This document shows positions 38,100 to 46,862 of a DNA stretch of 64,000 nucleotides, piece after piece. Origin of the DNA: Bifidobacterium sp. ESL0790 (lineage in GTDB: Bacteria > Actinomycetota > Actinomycetes > Actinomycetales > Bifidobacteriaceae); contig NZ_CP113915.1 of NCBI RefSeq assembly GCF_029395435.1, positions 1,612,001-1,676,000 of the forward strand, in the 5' to 3' direction. The notes under the pieces were generated by a model. That model was not told the DNA's origin. It did no database searches and saw nothing but the letters and a program-made list of their open reading frames with translations. Position 1 is the stretch's first letter. Every line of letters begins with the position of its first letter. Made by a program: the position numbers and the translations under genes.

Positions 38100-38433
38100 A
38101 GTGGCGGCTGGCGCTGGGCTTTGCATAGACGGGCGTCTTGCGGCAATAATATTTCGGCGCCGCGGAATTTTCGTGCTTACAAGGCGTAAGACACGCCGGG
38201 GCGGGATGTAGAAACGCCTTCGCAACATGCATTTTAGGTCATACGAATCGCTTGAATCTGGCTCTTTCGTCGGACGAATTATCGCTCAAACGCAAGATTA
38301 ATTAGACTGTGGTCACTCGGACGTTATAATATTGACCCATCTTCGGCAATGCGACACATCCGCGCGCCCTCCTTGGGTTGCGCCCGGAAGCGTGGTCGTG
38401 GAGCCGGTAACGGTGTCTTGAAGGGGTTATCCG
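38100..38433. other. Upstream region and 5' leader of surface-protein gene 1
   Basis: It contains a palindrome TTCGTC-G-GACGAA (38266-38278), the promoter at 38302-38330, and a roughly 95-base 5' leader. From about 38280 onward it is almost identical to the region before gene 2. No other gene is supported. Confidence 0.6.
38302..38330 (+). promoter_or_regulatory. Sigma70-type promoter of surface-protein gene 1
   Basis: TTAGAC (38302-38307) and TATAAT (38325-38330) are separated by exactly 17 bases. The same promoter is conserved upstream of gene 2. Transcription should start near 38337. Confidence 0.8.
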
Positions 38434-41102
38434 ATGTTGAACGTGGTGGTGTCCGTCCTCGCGTGCGCGGCGATGCTCGCGCCCTTGACCGGCAACCTAT
38501 CGAATGTGGACAACCAAAAAAGCACCGAGATCGACCCCCCCCCGCAGTCCTAACGACCAATTCTTATCACAACTCACCAACTAAGAGTAATCATCTCTCA
38601 CTTCCCTCTTTAACGTCATTTTCATTGTTGGAACATGACGCATCGTCGCGCCCGTCCGCAAACTCACGTCCCGACCGCAAATCCGATTCGAAGCAACACA
38701 GTTCCACACGTTCCGCCTCCCGTAGTTCCACCCGTTCCAACCGTCAAGGTACGCGTTCGGACTCAATCCATGAGGCCTCGTTGACAGGTACCTCGAAAAA
38801 GACCCAAGCCAGCAAGACTCCGTCCGTAATCCACCAGGCGGATCCGGCCAGACAGCCGCAGGTGGGCCCGCAGAGCTCGTGCACGCCAACTACCGAGAGG
38901 TGGCAGGGTAGCGACCACGGCGGCCCCACCACCGATTACATGAACTGGACCATCGACGCCGACTGCAACATGACGATAACCGACGGGATACTCAGCTATG
39001 ACTATTTTTACGCTTCTTCGCCTTTCCCCTGGTCTCAAGCCAGTACTTATGGGACTAAAGTCGTCTCGCTGACCATCAGTAGTTCACTGCAGCTTACGAG
39101 CGGAGTAACCGACATACAATACTGGTTCCAATATATGACTGAAATGAAGTCTTTTTCGGCACCTAGTTTGAATACCTTGGGTATATCCCACATGCAAGGC
39201 ATATTCAACCAATGCCATAAGCTGAAGAATGTCGATCTGAGTAGCTGGGACACAAGAAACCTGCAAGACGTAAGTTATATGTTCAACTGCTGTTACGCCC
39301 TGGTCTCAGTAAACCTCAACAGCTGGGACACCAGCAAAATCACTAAAACATACGCGATGTTCGACGACGCCTCCTCGCTCGTCAGCCTCGATCTGAGCGG
39401 CTGGAACACCAGCAGCCTCACCAACGCAACCAACATGTTCGATGGAGCATCCTCGCTCACCACCCTCGACCTAAGCGGCTGGACGACGCCGCAGCTAACC
39501 AGCACGCACGGGATGTTCAGTGGTGCGGAATCACTCGTCTCCCTTGACATTAGCGGCTGGGACACCAGCAACGTCACCGACATGCGCTACATGTTCGAAC
39601 ACACGTATCTCAAAAGGCTGCGCCTGGGCGCGAACACCGCGAATCTGGCATCGGAGGTACAGGCGGAGGCGTTCCCCGCAAGCCCCGCACAAACCATCTA
39701 CGTCGATGGGGCCTTCGAAACTACCACGCTTCCGGACAACTCGACCGTGTACGCGCTGAAACACTTCCGGTCCAATGCGGTGCCAGCTGGCTCCTACTCG
39801 ACCGCGGTGACCAAGCCCACTTGGTTCGGCAACGCCAAACGAAGCATCCAGTACAACCACGACGACGGAACCGTGGGCGACTACCCCCGCCCCTGCCTCG
39901 ACTGGGACGGCACGGGAACATGCACCATAGCCGGAGACACCGGCCTGACCGGATCCGCCACCCGCCGCCTCAACTGGATCGACGCCAACAACAACGCCTA
40001 CATCCCCGGCGACACACTCACCCACGACGGAACCCTGACCGTCACGCCCCAATGGAACCCCATACCCGTCCCCACGGTCGACTCGGTTACTTGGCCGCAT
40101 GATTTGGGCGGAGGGTCACGTAGCATCCGCGCCACGGGCACCGCCAGCCTCCTGCGCCACGACGACACCATCCCCGTGCGCTACACCTGGACCGACGCGA
40201 CCGGCACCGAACAACACAAGGACACCACCGCCACCGTCAACGGCGGCAACTGGACCGCCGACCTTAACGACGCGCCCAGCTTCGCCAGCATCGCGGCCGC
40301 CGATCTGAAAGGCACCGGCACAAAGATTACCGTCACTGCGCAGGTCAAGGACGCCGGCGGCCCCACCGGCCTCTGGTCGGACGGCAAGGACGGTTATGCG
40401 GACATGGTCGCGCCGGAACTGTCAAGCTCTTACGCCAACCGCGACGGCGCGGGCGGCATCGCCATGAGCTCCAACCGAAGCCAGGCCGTCGCCGAGCCGG
40501 GCGACACGGTCACCATCAGCTGGCTCGACAACACCGACACCCCCATCAGCTGGCCCGACGGAGGAGGCACCACCACGACGCTCACCGTCACCGCCGGCCC
40601 CGGAGGCCGGTTCACCGCCACCAAGCCCCTAGCCGTCACCGGCGCCAAAAAAGTCCAATACGTCCTCAGCGACGGCATCAACACCAGCGAGCCGGTCACC
40701 AAGAAGATCACCGACCCCATCACCGCCATCCCCCTCACCGGCGGCCCGGCCCAAGTCTGGTCGAAGCTCCTGCTCATCCTGCTAGCCGTGATGCTCATCG
40801 GAGCCACCACCCTGCTGCGCAACCGCCGCAACCACGCCCTCCGCCTCGTCACCACCAACGGCCACACCATGCCAATTTTCCATAACCTCACCACCAACGG
40901 CAAAACCACGAGTGGAACACCGACGCGCAACCATCACGCCAACCGCCATACCATGAATCACCACGCCGCGACCCATCAAGCCAACGACCACCGCGCCGCA
41001 GTCATGCGGGCCAGCCTCTCGCAGGCCTCCCCCACCCCATCGCACGTCAAGCTCCGCCACGCCGCCAAATACGCCGCCCACGGCCCCCGCCACACCAAGT
41101 AA
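38434..41102 (+). CDS. Sortase-anchored BspA-like LRR surface protein, phase-variable, OFF in this sequence (frameshift at C9 tract)
   Basis: Translation should start at ATG 38434 (GAAGGGG upstream; an in-frame TGA at 38419-38421 excludes earlier starts), giving a hydrophobic signal peptide (MLNVVVSVLACAAML...). A run of nine C (38535-38543) then leads to a stop at TAA. With ten C the frame continues to 41102 as an 889-aa protein: Ser/Arg/Thr-rich stalk (~45-150), six BspA/DUF285-type leucine-rich repeats (SLDLSGWNTSSLTNATNMF-like, ~240-396), Ig-like region with DDTIPVRYTWTDATGTEQ, sorting motif IPLTGG near 766, a membrane helix and an RNRR stop-transfer. About 95 His/Asn/Thr-rich residues follow, longer than usual after a sorting signal. 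Adhesion is the likely role; OFF state and phase variation are inferred from the tract. Confidence 0.75.
38535..38543 (+). repeat. Poly-C tract (C9), putative phase-variation switch, gene 1
   Basis: Nine C between the signal-peptide frame and the body of the protein. C9 closes the frame at the next TAA; C10 or C7 would open it. Confidence 0.8.
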
Positions 41103-41233
41103 CCACCACGCCCAACGCCACTAAACCGCGCCACAACTCTCACCACCACACAACTGACCCACGCCGCAACTCGCAGCCACACAGCCCAAACCCACCACGC
41201 CACCACATAAGTCAGCAACAGCCTTCGAGCATG

Positions 41234-41263
41234 AAAAATCCGGCGGCACAGGACCGCCGGATC
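41234..41263 (-). terminator. Terminator after the small membrane-protein gene
   Basis: On the minus strand ATCCGGCGG pairs with CCGCCGGAT, followed by TTTTTC. It lies about 40 bases past the stop of the 50-aa gene at 41304. It may also serve surface-protein gene 1 in the opposite direction. Confidence 0.75.
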
Positions 41264-41303
41264 ATCCCGCCATGCCGACTTTCACGTCAGCATGGTGCTG
41301 GCA

Positions 41304-41456
41304 CTACCCCATCCTGCGAATCGCGTACAACAAGCAAATCAGCAGGATCGCCGCGGCCAAAGGCGGACTTACCTTCGGCGCGATCGCGAGCAACACCGTC
41401 GCCACGAGCCAGCAGAGCCCGGAGTTCCCGGGTCTTTTATTCTTATTGGACGGCAT
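41304..41456 (-). CDS. Small 50-aa membrane protein
   Basis: A 50-codon gene supported by a strong ribosome-binding site (GGGAGG five bases before ATG 41456) and a rho-independent terminator just downstream. The product starts with a basic, polar stretch (MPSNKNKRPGNS), followed by two hydrophobic segments (LCWLVATVLLAIA and LAAAILLICLLYAI) separated by PKVSPP, and ends RRMG. It is probably an integral membrane hairpin. It lies antisense between the two surface-protein genes. No family is recognised. Possible roles include a membrane toxin-like peptide or an accessory to surface display; both are speculation. Confidence 0.65.
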   Translation of the reverse strand: MPSNKNKRPGNSGLCWLVATVLLAIAPKVSPPLAAAILLICLLYAIRRMG

Positions 41457-42295
41457 AAGAGCCTCCCATTCTTGTTATTTTCAGCCGGCCTTATGGTCCA
41501 AGCCGACCGCACGCACGTTTCGGCCTTCCGTCTCAAGGGAAGCCCACCGCATGCGCGCGGCACGACAAACACTATCGGTTTGTACAAGAAAAGCCAAATG
41601 AAAACCTAAAGATTCAATAAAATTGGACATTTCTTCAGGATATTTCTTTAGGACATTTGAAGATTCTCACGCAATATGATAAGTTCAGTTTGTCGGTCGA
41701 AGTGGTCTCACTTCGAGACAGTTGCCGGGTCATTTAACGCTTTGTCTCGTTGGACTTCACCGATAGGGCGACTATTCTTACGTCCTTCTCGTTATTTGGT
41801 TTGTGTGGGCCGCTGGTTCCGACCAGTGGTCCACATGAGCTTTCTTTTCAGCTAGCCATTGGCTCATCGCCCCTTCATGATTCCCGACGCCCCAGATATT
41901 CGGCGAGACAATGCCACGCCAACCGCTTGGGCAAAATATGACGCGCAAGCCATAAATCGAAAAGCCGTGCAGCGAAGCCGGCGGTGACATCGAAGAAAAG
42001 ACAAGTGCTTTGCGGAAACAATATTGTCGGATCCACAAAACATGAGACACACCAGGCGAACAGGCCGGGCGCGACACGCTGCCACAAGATTTTAAGTCAT
42101 ACGAATCGGCCAGATTCGGCGGTTTCGTCGGACGAATCATCACCGGAACGCAAGATTAATTAGACTGTGGTCACTCGGACGTTATAATATTGACCCATCT
42201 TTGGCAATGCGATACGTCACGCGCGTGGCTCCTCTTGGGCTGCGCCCGGAGGCGTGGTCGCGGGGCTTGGAACGGTGTCTTGAAGGGGTTATCCG
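41457..42295. other. Spacer and duplicated 5' region before surface-protein gene 2
   Basis: Bases 41600-41780 are AT-rich with no supported gene. An open frame on the minus strand across 41778-42143 has no ribosome-binding site or family match. From about 42095 the sequence parallels the region before gene 1, including the palindrome TTCGTC-G-GACGAA (42124-42136), promoter and leader. Confidence 0.5.
42160..42188 (+). promoter_or_regulatory. Sigma70-type promoter of surface-protein gene 2
   Basis: TTAGAC (42160-42165) and TATAAT (42183-42188) with 17-base spacing, identical to the promoter of gene 1 including the spacer. Confidence 0.8.
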
Positions 42296-44586
42296 ATGTT
42301 GAACGTGGTGGTGTCCGTCCTCGCGTGCGCGGCGATGCTCGCGCCCTTAACAGGCAACCTATCGAATGTGGACAACCAAAAAAGCACCGAGATCGACCCC
42401 CCCCCGCAGTCCTAACGACCAATTCTTATCACAACTCACCAACCCAAACTAATCACTTCTCACTTTCATCTTTACCGTCACTTTCATCGTTATTGAAATA
42501 CGACAACCCGTCGCGACCATCCGTAAACTCACGTCGCGACCACAAAACCGATTCGAAGCATCGCAGCCCCGCACCTTCAGATTCTCGTGACTCCACACGT
42601 TCCAGCAGTCAAGGCACACGTTCAAATTCAATCCATAAGGCCTCGTTCACAGGCACCTCGAAGAAGATGCAGGCAGGCAAGACCCCGTCCGTAATCCATC
42701 AAGCGGATCCGGCCGGACAGCCGCAGGTGGGCCCGCAAAGCTCGTGCACACCGACGACGGCGACCTGGCAGGGCAGCACGTACGGCGGCCCCGCCACGGA
42801 CCATTTCGATTGGACCATCGACTCCGCCTGCAACATGACCATCACCGGAGGAATACTCAGCCAGAACTACAGCGCCTACTATTTCCCATGGAGAGGCTAC
42901 GACTACAGCGATAAAGTCGTCTCGCTGACCGTCGACAGCCTGACCCTTCAGCCCACAGTCACCAGCATGGCTAGCTGGTTCGGGAGCATGACCGCGCTTA
43001 CGTCTTTCTCCGCGCCGAACCTCGATACCAGCCACATCACCGACATGACGTACGTGTTCCTCTACACCCAGTCGCTCGCAACCCTTGACCTGAGCGGCTG
43101 GGACACCAGCAGTGTCACCGCTACGACCTTCATGTTCAACGGCACGCATATCAAACGCCTGCGTCTAGGGGCGGGCACCTCCAAGCTGGCACCCTTAGTG
43201 CAGTCAAGCGTGTTCCCCGCCAGCCCCGCACAGACCATCTACATGGAGGGCGCCGTCGAATCGACCTCGCTGCCGGACGGTTCGACCGTGTACACGCCGA
43301 AGCACTTCCAATCCAACGCCACGCCCACAGGCGCGTACTCCACCGCGGTGACCCAGCCCACCTGGTTCGGCACACCACAATCCCAACTGATCTACGCGCA
43401 CGACGACGGGACCAAGGGCGACTACCCCCACCCCTGCCTCAGCTGGACCGACACGGACACCTGCACCATCGCAGGAGACACCGGCCTGACCGGATCCGCC
43501 ACCCGCCGCCTCAACTGGATCGACGCCAACCACAACGCCTACATCCCCGGCGACACCCTCACCCACACCGGCAATTTGACCATCACGCCCCAATGGAACC
43601 CCATACCCGTGCCCGACGTCAACTCGGTCACCTGGCCACACGACCTCGGCGGCGGATCCAAAAGCATACGGGCCACGGGCACCGCCAGCCTCCTGCGCCA
43701 CGACGACACCATCCACGTACGATTTACTTGGACCGACGCGACGGGAACAGAACAACACCAGAACGTAGTCGCCACCATCAATGGGAGCAACTGGGCCGCC
43801 GACCTTACCAACGCGCCCAGCTTCGCCAGCATCGCCGCCGCCGACCAGATCGGCACCGGCACGAAGGTGACCGTCACAGCGCAGGTGAAGGATGCCGGCG
43901 GCCCCACCGGCCTCTGGTCGGATGGCAAGGACGGCAACGCCGACATGGTTCCACCCTCCATCATCGACATGTACGCCGCACCCAGCAGCGCGGGCGGCGT
44001 GGTCATGAGCTCCGACCGCTTGCAAGCCGTCGCCGAGCCGGGCGACACGGTGACCATCAGCTGGCTCGACAACACCGACACCCCCATCAGCTGGCCAGAC
44101 GGTGGAAGCACCACCACGACGCTCACCGTGACTGCCGGACCCGGCGGCCACTTCAGCGCCACCAAGCCAATCGCCGTCACCGGAGCCAAGAAAGTCCAAT
44201 ACGTGCTGAGCGACGGCATCAACACCAGCGAGCCGGTCACCAAGAAGATCACCGACCCCATCACCGCGATACCTTTCACCGGCGGCCCGGCTGAACTGTG
44301 GTCCAAGCTCCTGCTCATCCTCATGGCCGCGATGTTCATCGGCATCACCACCACGTTGCGCAACCGCCGCAACCACGGCCTCCGCCTGATCACCACCAAC
44401 GGCCACACCATGCCGGTTCCCCACGGCTTCACCACCGTCAACCACCGCATCGTCAATCACCAAGCCACCAAGCACCACACCATGGCCACGCAGGCCAGCC
44501 CCTCGCCGGCCTCCAACAGGCCGTCGCACGCCAAGCTCCACCACGCCGCCAAACACACCGCCCATGGCCCCCGCCACACCAAATAA
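42296..44586 (+). CDS. Second sortase-anchored BspA-like LRR surface protein, phase-variable, OFF in this sequence
   Basis: A paralogue of the gene at 38434 with the same layout: ATG 42296 after GAAGGGG, the same signal peptide, a C9 tract at 42397-42405 and an immediate stop. C10 would give a 763-aa protein. It carries a Ser/Thr/Arg-rich stalk, only two complete leucine-rich repeats (TLDLSGWDTSSVTATTFMF and the preceding unit), the same Ig-like domains, sorting motif IPFTGG near residue 659, a membrane helix, RNRR, and an approximately 75-residue His-rich tail. The C-terminal half is close to copy 1, while the stalk and repeat region have diverged. The two leader differences from copy 1 (Leu and Thr codons) are silent in the signal-peptide frame. 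Confidence 0.75.
42397..42405 (+). repeat. Poly-C tract (C9), putative phase-variation switch, gene 2
   Basis: Same position and length as in gene 1. One added C joins the signal peptide to the surface-protein frame. Confidence 0.8.
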
Positions 44587-44753
44587 ACCCGCAAACCACA
44601 CTCACCACCACGCCACCACTCACCACCACACAGGCCAATCCCACAAAACAGCAGCAATCACCCGCGACAACAATGACGGCAGCAGTCCCGCAATCATCTC
44701 CGCCCCATCAAACGCCGCAACACCACAACTCACCGCCGCGCCGCGCAACTTAC

Positions 44754-44823
44754 CGATAGAAAACGTCCACCCACAACGAAAAACTATCGCTGACTTGCAA
44801 TCAGCGATAGGAAACGTACATAG
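44754..44823. repeat. TATCGCTGA-family palindromic repeat (one partial, one full unit)
   Basis: The full unit has perfect arms CTATCGCTGA and TCAGCGATAG (44784-44810) around loop CTTGCAA, then GGAAACGTACAT. A partial unit, CGATAGAAAACGTCCAC, ends 50 bases earlier. The same family recurs at 59410-59552. Confidence 0.75.
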
Positions 44824-44876
44824 ATGGACAGAACTACAGCCGGGGGGGATCGGCGCGTCAATGCAACAACAAGACA

Positions 44877-44914
44877 AGGGCCGGAACATGAAGCAACATG
44901 TTCCGGCCCTTTGC
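44877..44914. terminator. Bidirectional terminator between surface-protein gene 2 and cydC
   Basis: AAGGGCCGGAACATG pairs perfectly with CATGTTCCGGCCCTT around a six-base loop, followed by T on the plus strand; the minus-strand tail is CTTGTCTTGTTGTT. Confidence 0.8.
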
Positions 44915-44972
44915 CGATGCCTTCAAAGCAGGACTCTAAGCGAACCGAGCCAAGTCCCGCCCCGCCGCAATC

Positions 44973-46862
44973 TCACACGGCCTTCAGCGCCTCCAGATCG
45001 CCGACGTCCAGCTTGTAGAGGGTGCGGAAGCGGTCGTTGTCGCGGTAGAGTTCGGCGGGGGCGCCGTGCATGGCGATGCGGCCATCCTCCAGGAAGATGA
45101 CCTGGGTGGCGTCCTCCACGCCCTGCAGGTGGTGCGTCACCCACAGCAGCGTCCTGTCGCCGACGGCCGAGAAGATCATCCGCATCAGGTCTCGCTCGGT
45201 GATCGGGTCGAGGCCGATGGTGGGCTCGTCGAGCAGGATCACCGGGGTGTCCTTGAGCACCACGCGCGCCAACGCGATACGCTGCCGCTGGCCGCCCGAG
45301 AACCGCTGCCCCGCCTCGTCCACCACGGTGTCGAGGCCGTCGGGAAGCGCGCGCACGGTCTCGTCGAGGCTCACGGCCTTCAATGCGGCCCACACCTCCT
45401 CGTCGGTGGCGTCAGGGGCGCCCAGGCGCACGTTCTCGGCGATGGTGGAGTTGAAGAGGAACGCCTCTTGGTTGAGGTAGCCGAAGATGCGAGGCCGCTC
45501 GTCCTGCAGCTGGGCCACAGGCACGCCGTTGATGCGAATCTCGCCGCTCTGCGGCTGCAAGTCGCCCAACAAGAGCTGCAGAATCGTCGTCTTGCCCTCG
45601 CCGCTGGGGCCGAGCAGAGCGATCTTCTCCCCCGCCGCCACATGCAGCGTGAAGTCGTCGAGCAGCACCGGCTGCCCCGGCCCGTAGGCGAAGGTGACGT
45701 GGTCGAAGTCGACGCTCTCGATGGGGCCTTCGAGCTTCATCTGCTTGGCGGGCTCGGCCTGGCGGGACTCGACGCGGCTGGTCAGGTCGTTCAGATGCTT
45801 GAGCGAGTCGCTGTAGAGCGGAATCTCGGCGGCGGCCTGCGCCACGTTGATGAAGCAGTCGACCAGCGGGAAGACGGCGAGCACGATGGAGGCGGACCAG
45901 TTGGCCATCGATTTCGTGCCGGTCATGGTCATCCCCGCGCCCACCATCAGGCCGATGGCGATGATGCCGAAGACCACCTGGATGGCGAAGTTGCGCCAGC
46001 GCTCGAAGCTCTTCTGCTGCGCCTTGCTGCGCTGAATCTCACGGTATTCGTCGGCGCCGATGGAAGTGAAGGCGTCACCCTTGTGGGTGATCACCCAGTC
46101 GCTCAGGCCGAGGTAGCTTTCGGTGACCTTGGTGTATTCGGCCTGCTGACGCTGCTTCTCGAGCGCGTAATGGTCGGTGGAGAAGCTCAGCGAGATCAGC
46201 GGGATGAGTATGAGCACCAAAGCGAGCATGACGAAGAGCAGCAGCGCGCCGGACCAAGAGAAAACGCCCATGGCGATGGTGACCACGATCCAGAGCACAT
46301 AGGCCACCACGGTCGGGAAGATGGTGCGCAGGTAGAAGTTCTCGAGGTGGTCGAGGTCGTCGGCCAGAAGGCTCAGCACGCTGCCGGTGCGCTCGTGCTC
46401 GTTCAAGAACGCGGCGTCCTTGGAGAGGGTGCGGTAGAGCTGCACGCGCAGCTTGGAGATGACGTGGAGAACCCAGTCGTGGCTTTTGAGCTGCTCGACG
46501 TATTTGAACACCGGGCGGCCGATGCCGAAGGCGCGGGTGAGCACGATGGGCACGTAGACCATCAGGATGTTATAGGGCATGCGCGCCGAACGGTTGATGA
46601 GGTAGCCGGCGGTGAACATGAGGGCCGCGGCGCACACGAAGGTCATCGAGCCGAGGAAGAAGATGAAGGCGAGCTTGCGCTTGTTCTCGCGCAGGTAGGG
46701 CCAGAACCAGTGGTCGTGGTCCCAGATCTTGAGGTAGTCGCGCAGCCTGCCGCCCTTGACGGGTGTGCCCTTTGCTTGTTCGTCGTTCATATTCGCCATG
46801 TCTGCCGTCGGATTCGCGTGGAGGTCGGTGTTGGTCTCAGTAACGGTTTCAGTACTGGTCAA
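44973..46862 (-). CDS. cydC: ABC transporter CydC, cytochrome bd assembly
   Basis: A 629-aa half-transporter with an N-terminal six-helix membrane domain (about 48-330) and a C-terminal ATPase: Walker A GPSGEGKTT near 432, signature FSGGQRQRIALAR, Walker B ILLDEPT. With CydD it exports thiols and supports heme insertion into cytochrome bd. Translation begins at TTG 46862 inside the end of cydD, supported by GGGAGG eight bases upstream. The overlap with cydD indicates coupling and a heterodimer. Helices match the CydC pattern (FTAGYLINRSA, FGIGRPVFKYVEQL). Confidence 0.92.
   Translation of the reverse strand: MTSTETVTETNTDLHANPTADMANMNDEQAKGTPVKGGRLRDYLKIWDHDHWFWPYLRENKRKLAFIFFLGSMTFVCAAALMFTAGYLINRSARMPYNILMVYVPIVLTRAFGIGRPVFKYVEQLKSHDWVLHVISKLRVQLYRTLSKDAAFLNEHERTGSVLSLLADDLDHLENFYLRTIFPTVVAYVLWIVVTIAMGVFSWSGALLLFVMLALVLILIPLISLSFSTDHYALEKQRQQAEYTKVTESYLGLSDWVITHKGDAFTSIGADEYREIQRSKAQQKSFERWRNFAIQVVFGIIAIGLMVGAGMTMTGTKSMANWSASIVLAVFPLVDCFINVAQAAAEIPLYSDSLKHLNDLTSRVESRQAEPAKQMKLEGPIESVDFDHVTFAYGPGQPVLLDDFTLHVAAGEKIALLGPSGEGKTTILQLLLGDLQPQSGEIRINGVPVAQLQDERPRIFGYLNQEAFLFNSTIAENVRLGAPDATDEEVWAALKAVSLDETVRALPDGLDTVVDEAGQRFSGGQRQRIALARVVLKDTPVILLDEPTIGLDPITERDLMRMIFSAVGDRTLLWVTHHLQGVEDATQVIFLEDGRIAMHGAPAELYRDNDRFRTLYKLDVGDLEALKAV

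Larger units (their letters stand above)
44587..44972. other. Intergenic region after surface-protein gene 2
   Basis: A His/Thr-codon-like CA-rich stretch continues to about 44650. Bases 44754-44823 hold a palindromic repeat of the TATCGCTGA family, and 44877-44913 a strong terminator. No gene with a ribosome-binding site was found. Confidence 0.5.

Noticed and set aside
38349-38433. ATG at 38349 as the start of surface-protein gene 1 (continuous frame without using the C tract)
   Set aside because: It lies about 12 bases from the predicted transcription start, has no ribosome-binding site and would give a basic, non-hydrophobic N-terminus with no signal peptide on an LPxTG-like protein.
41778-42143. 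121-codon minus-strand frame before surface gene 2
   Set aside because: No ribosome-binding site and no family match, and it runs into the duplicated promoter region; treated as chance.
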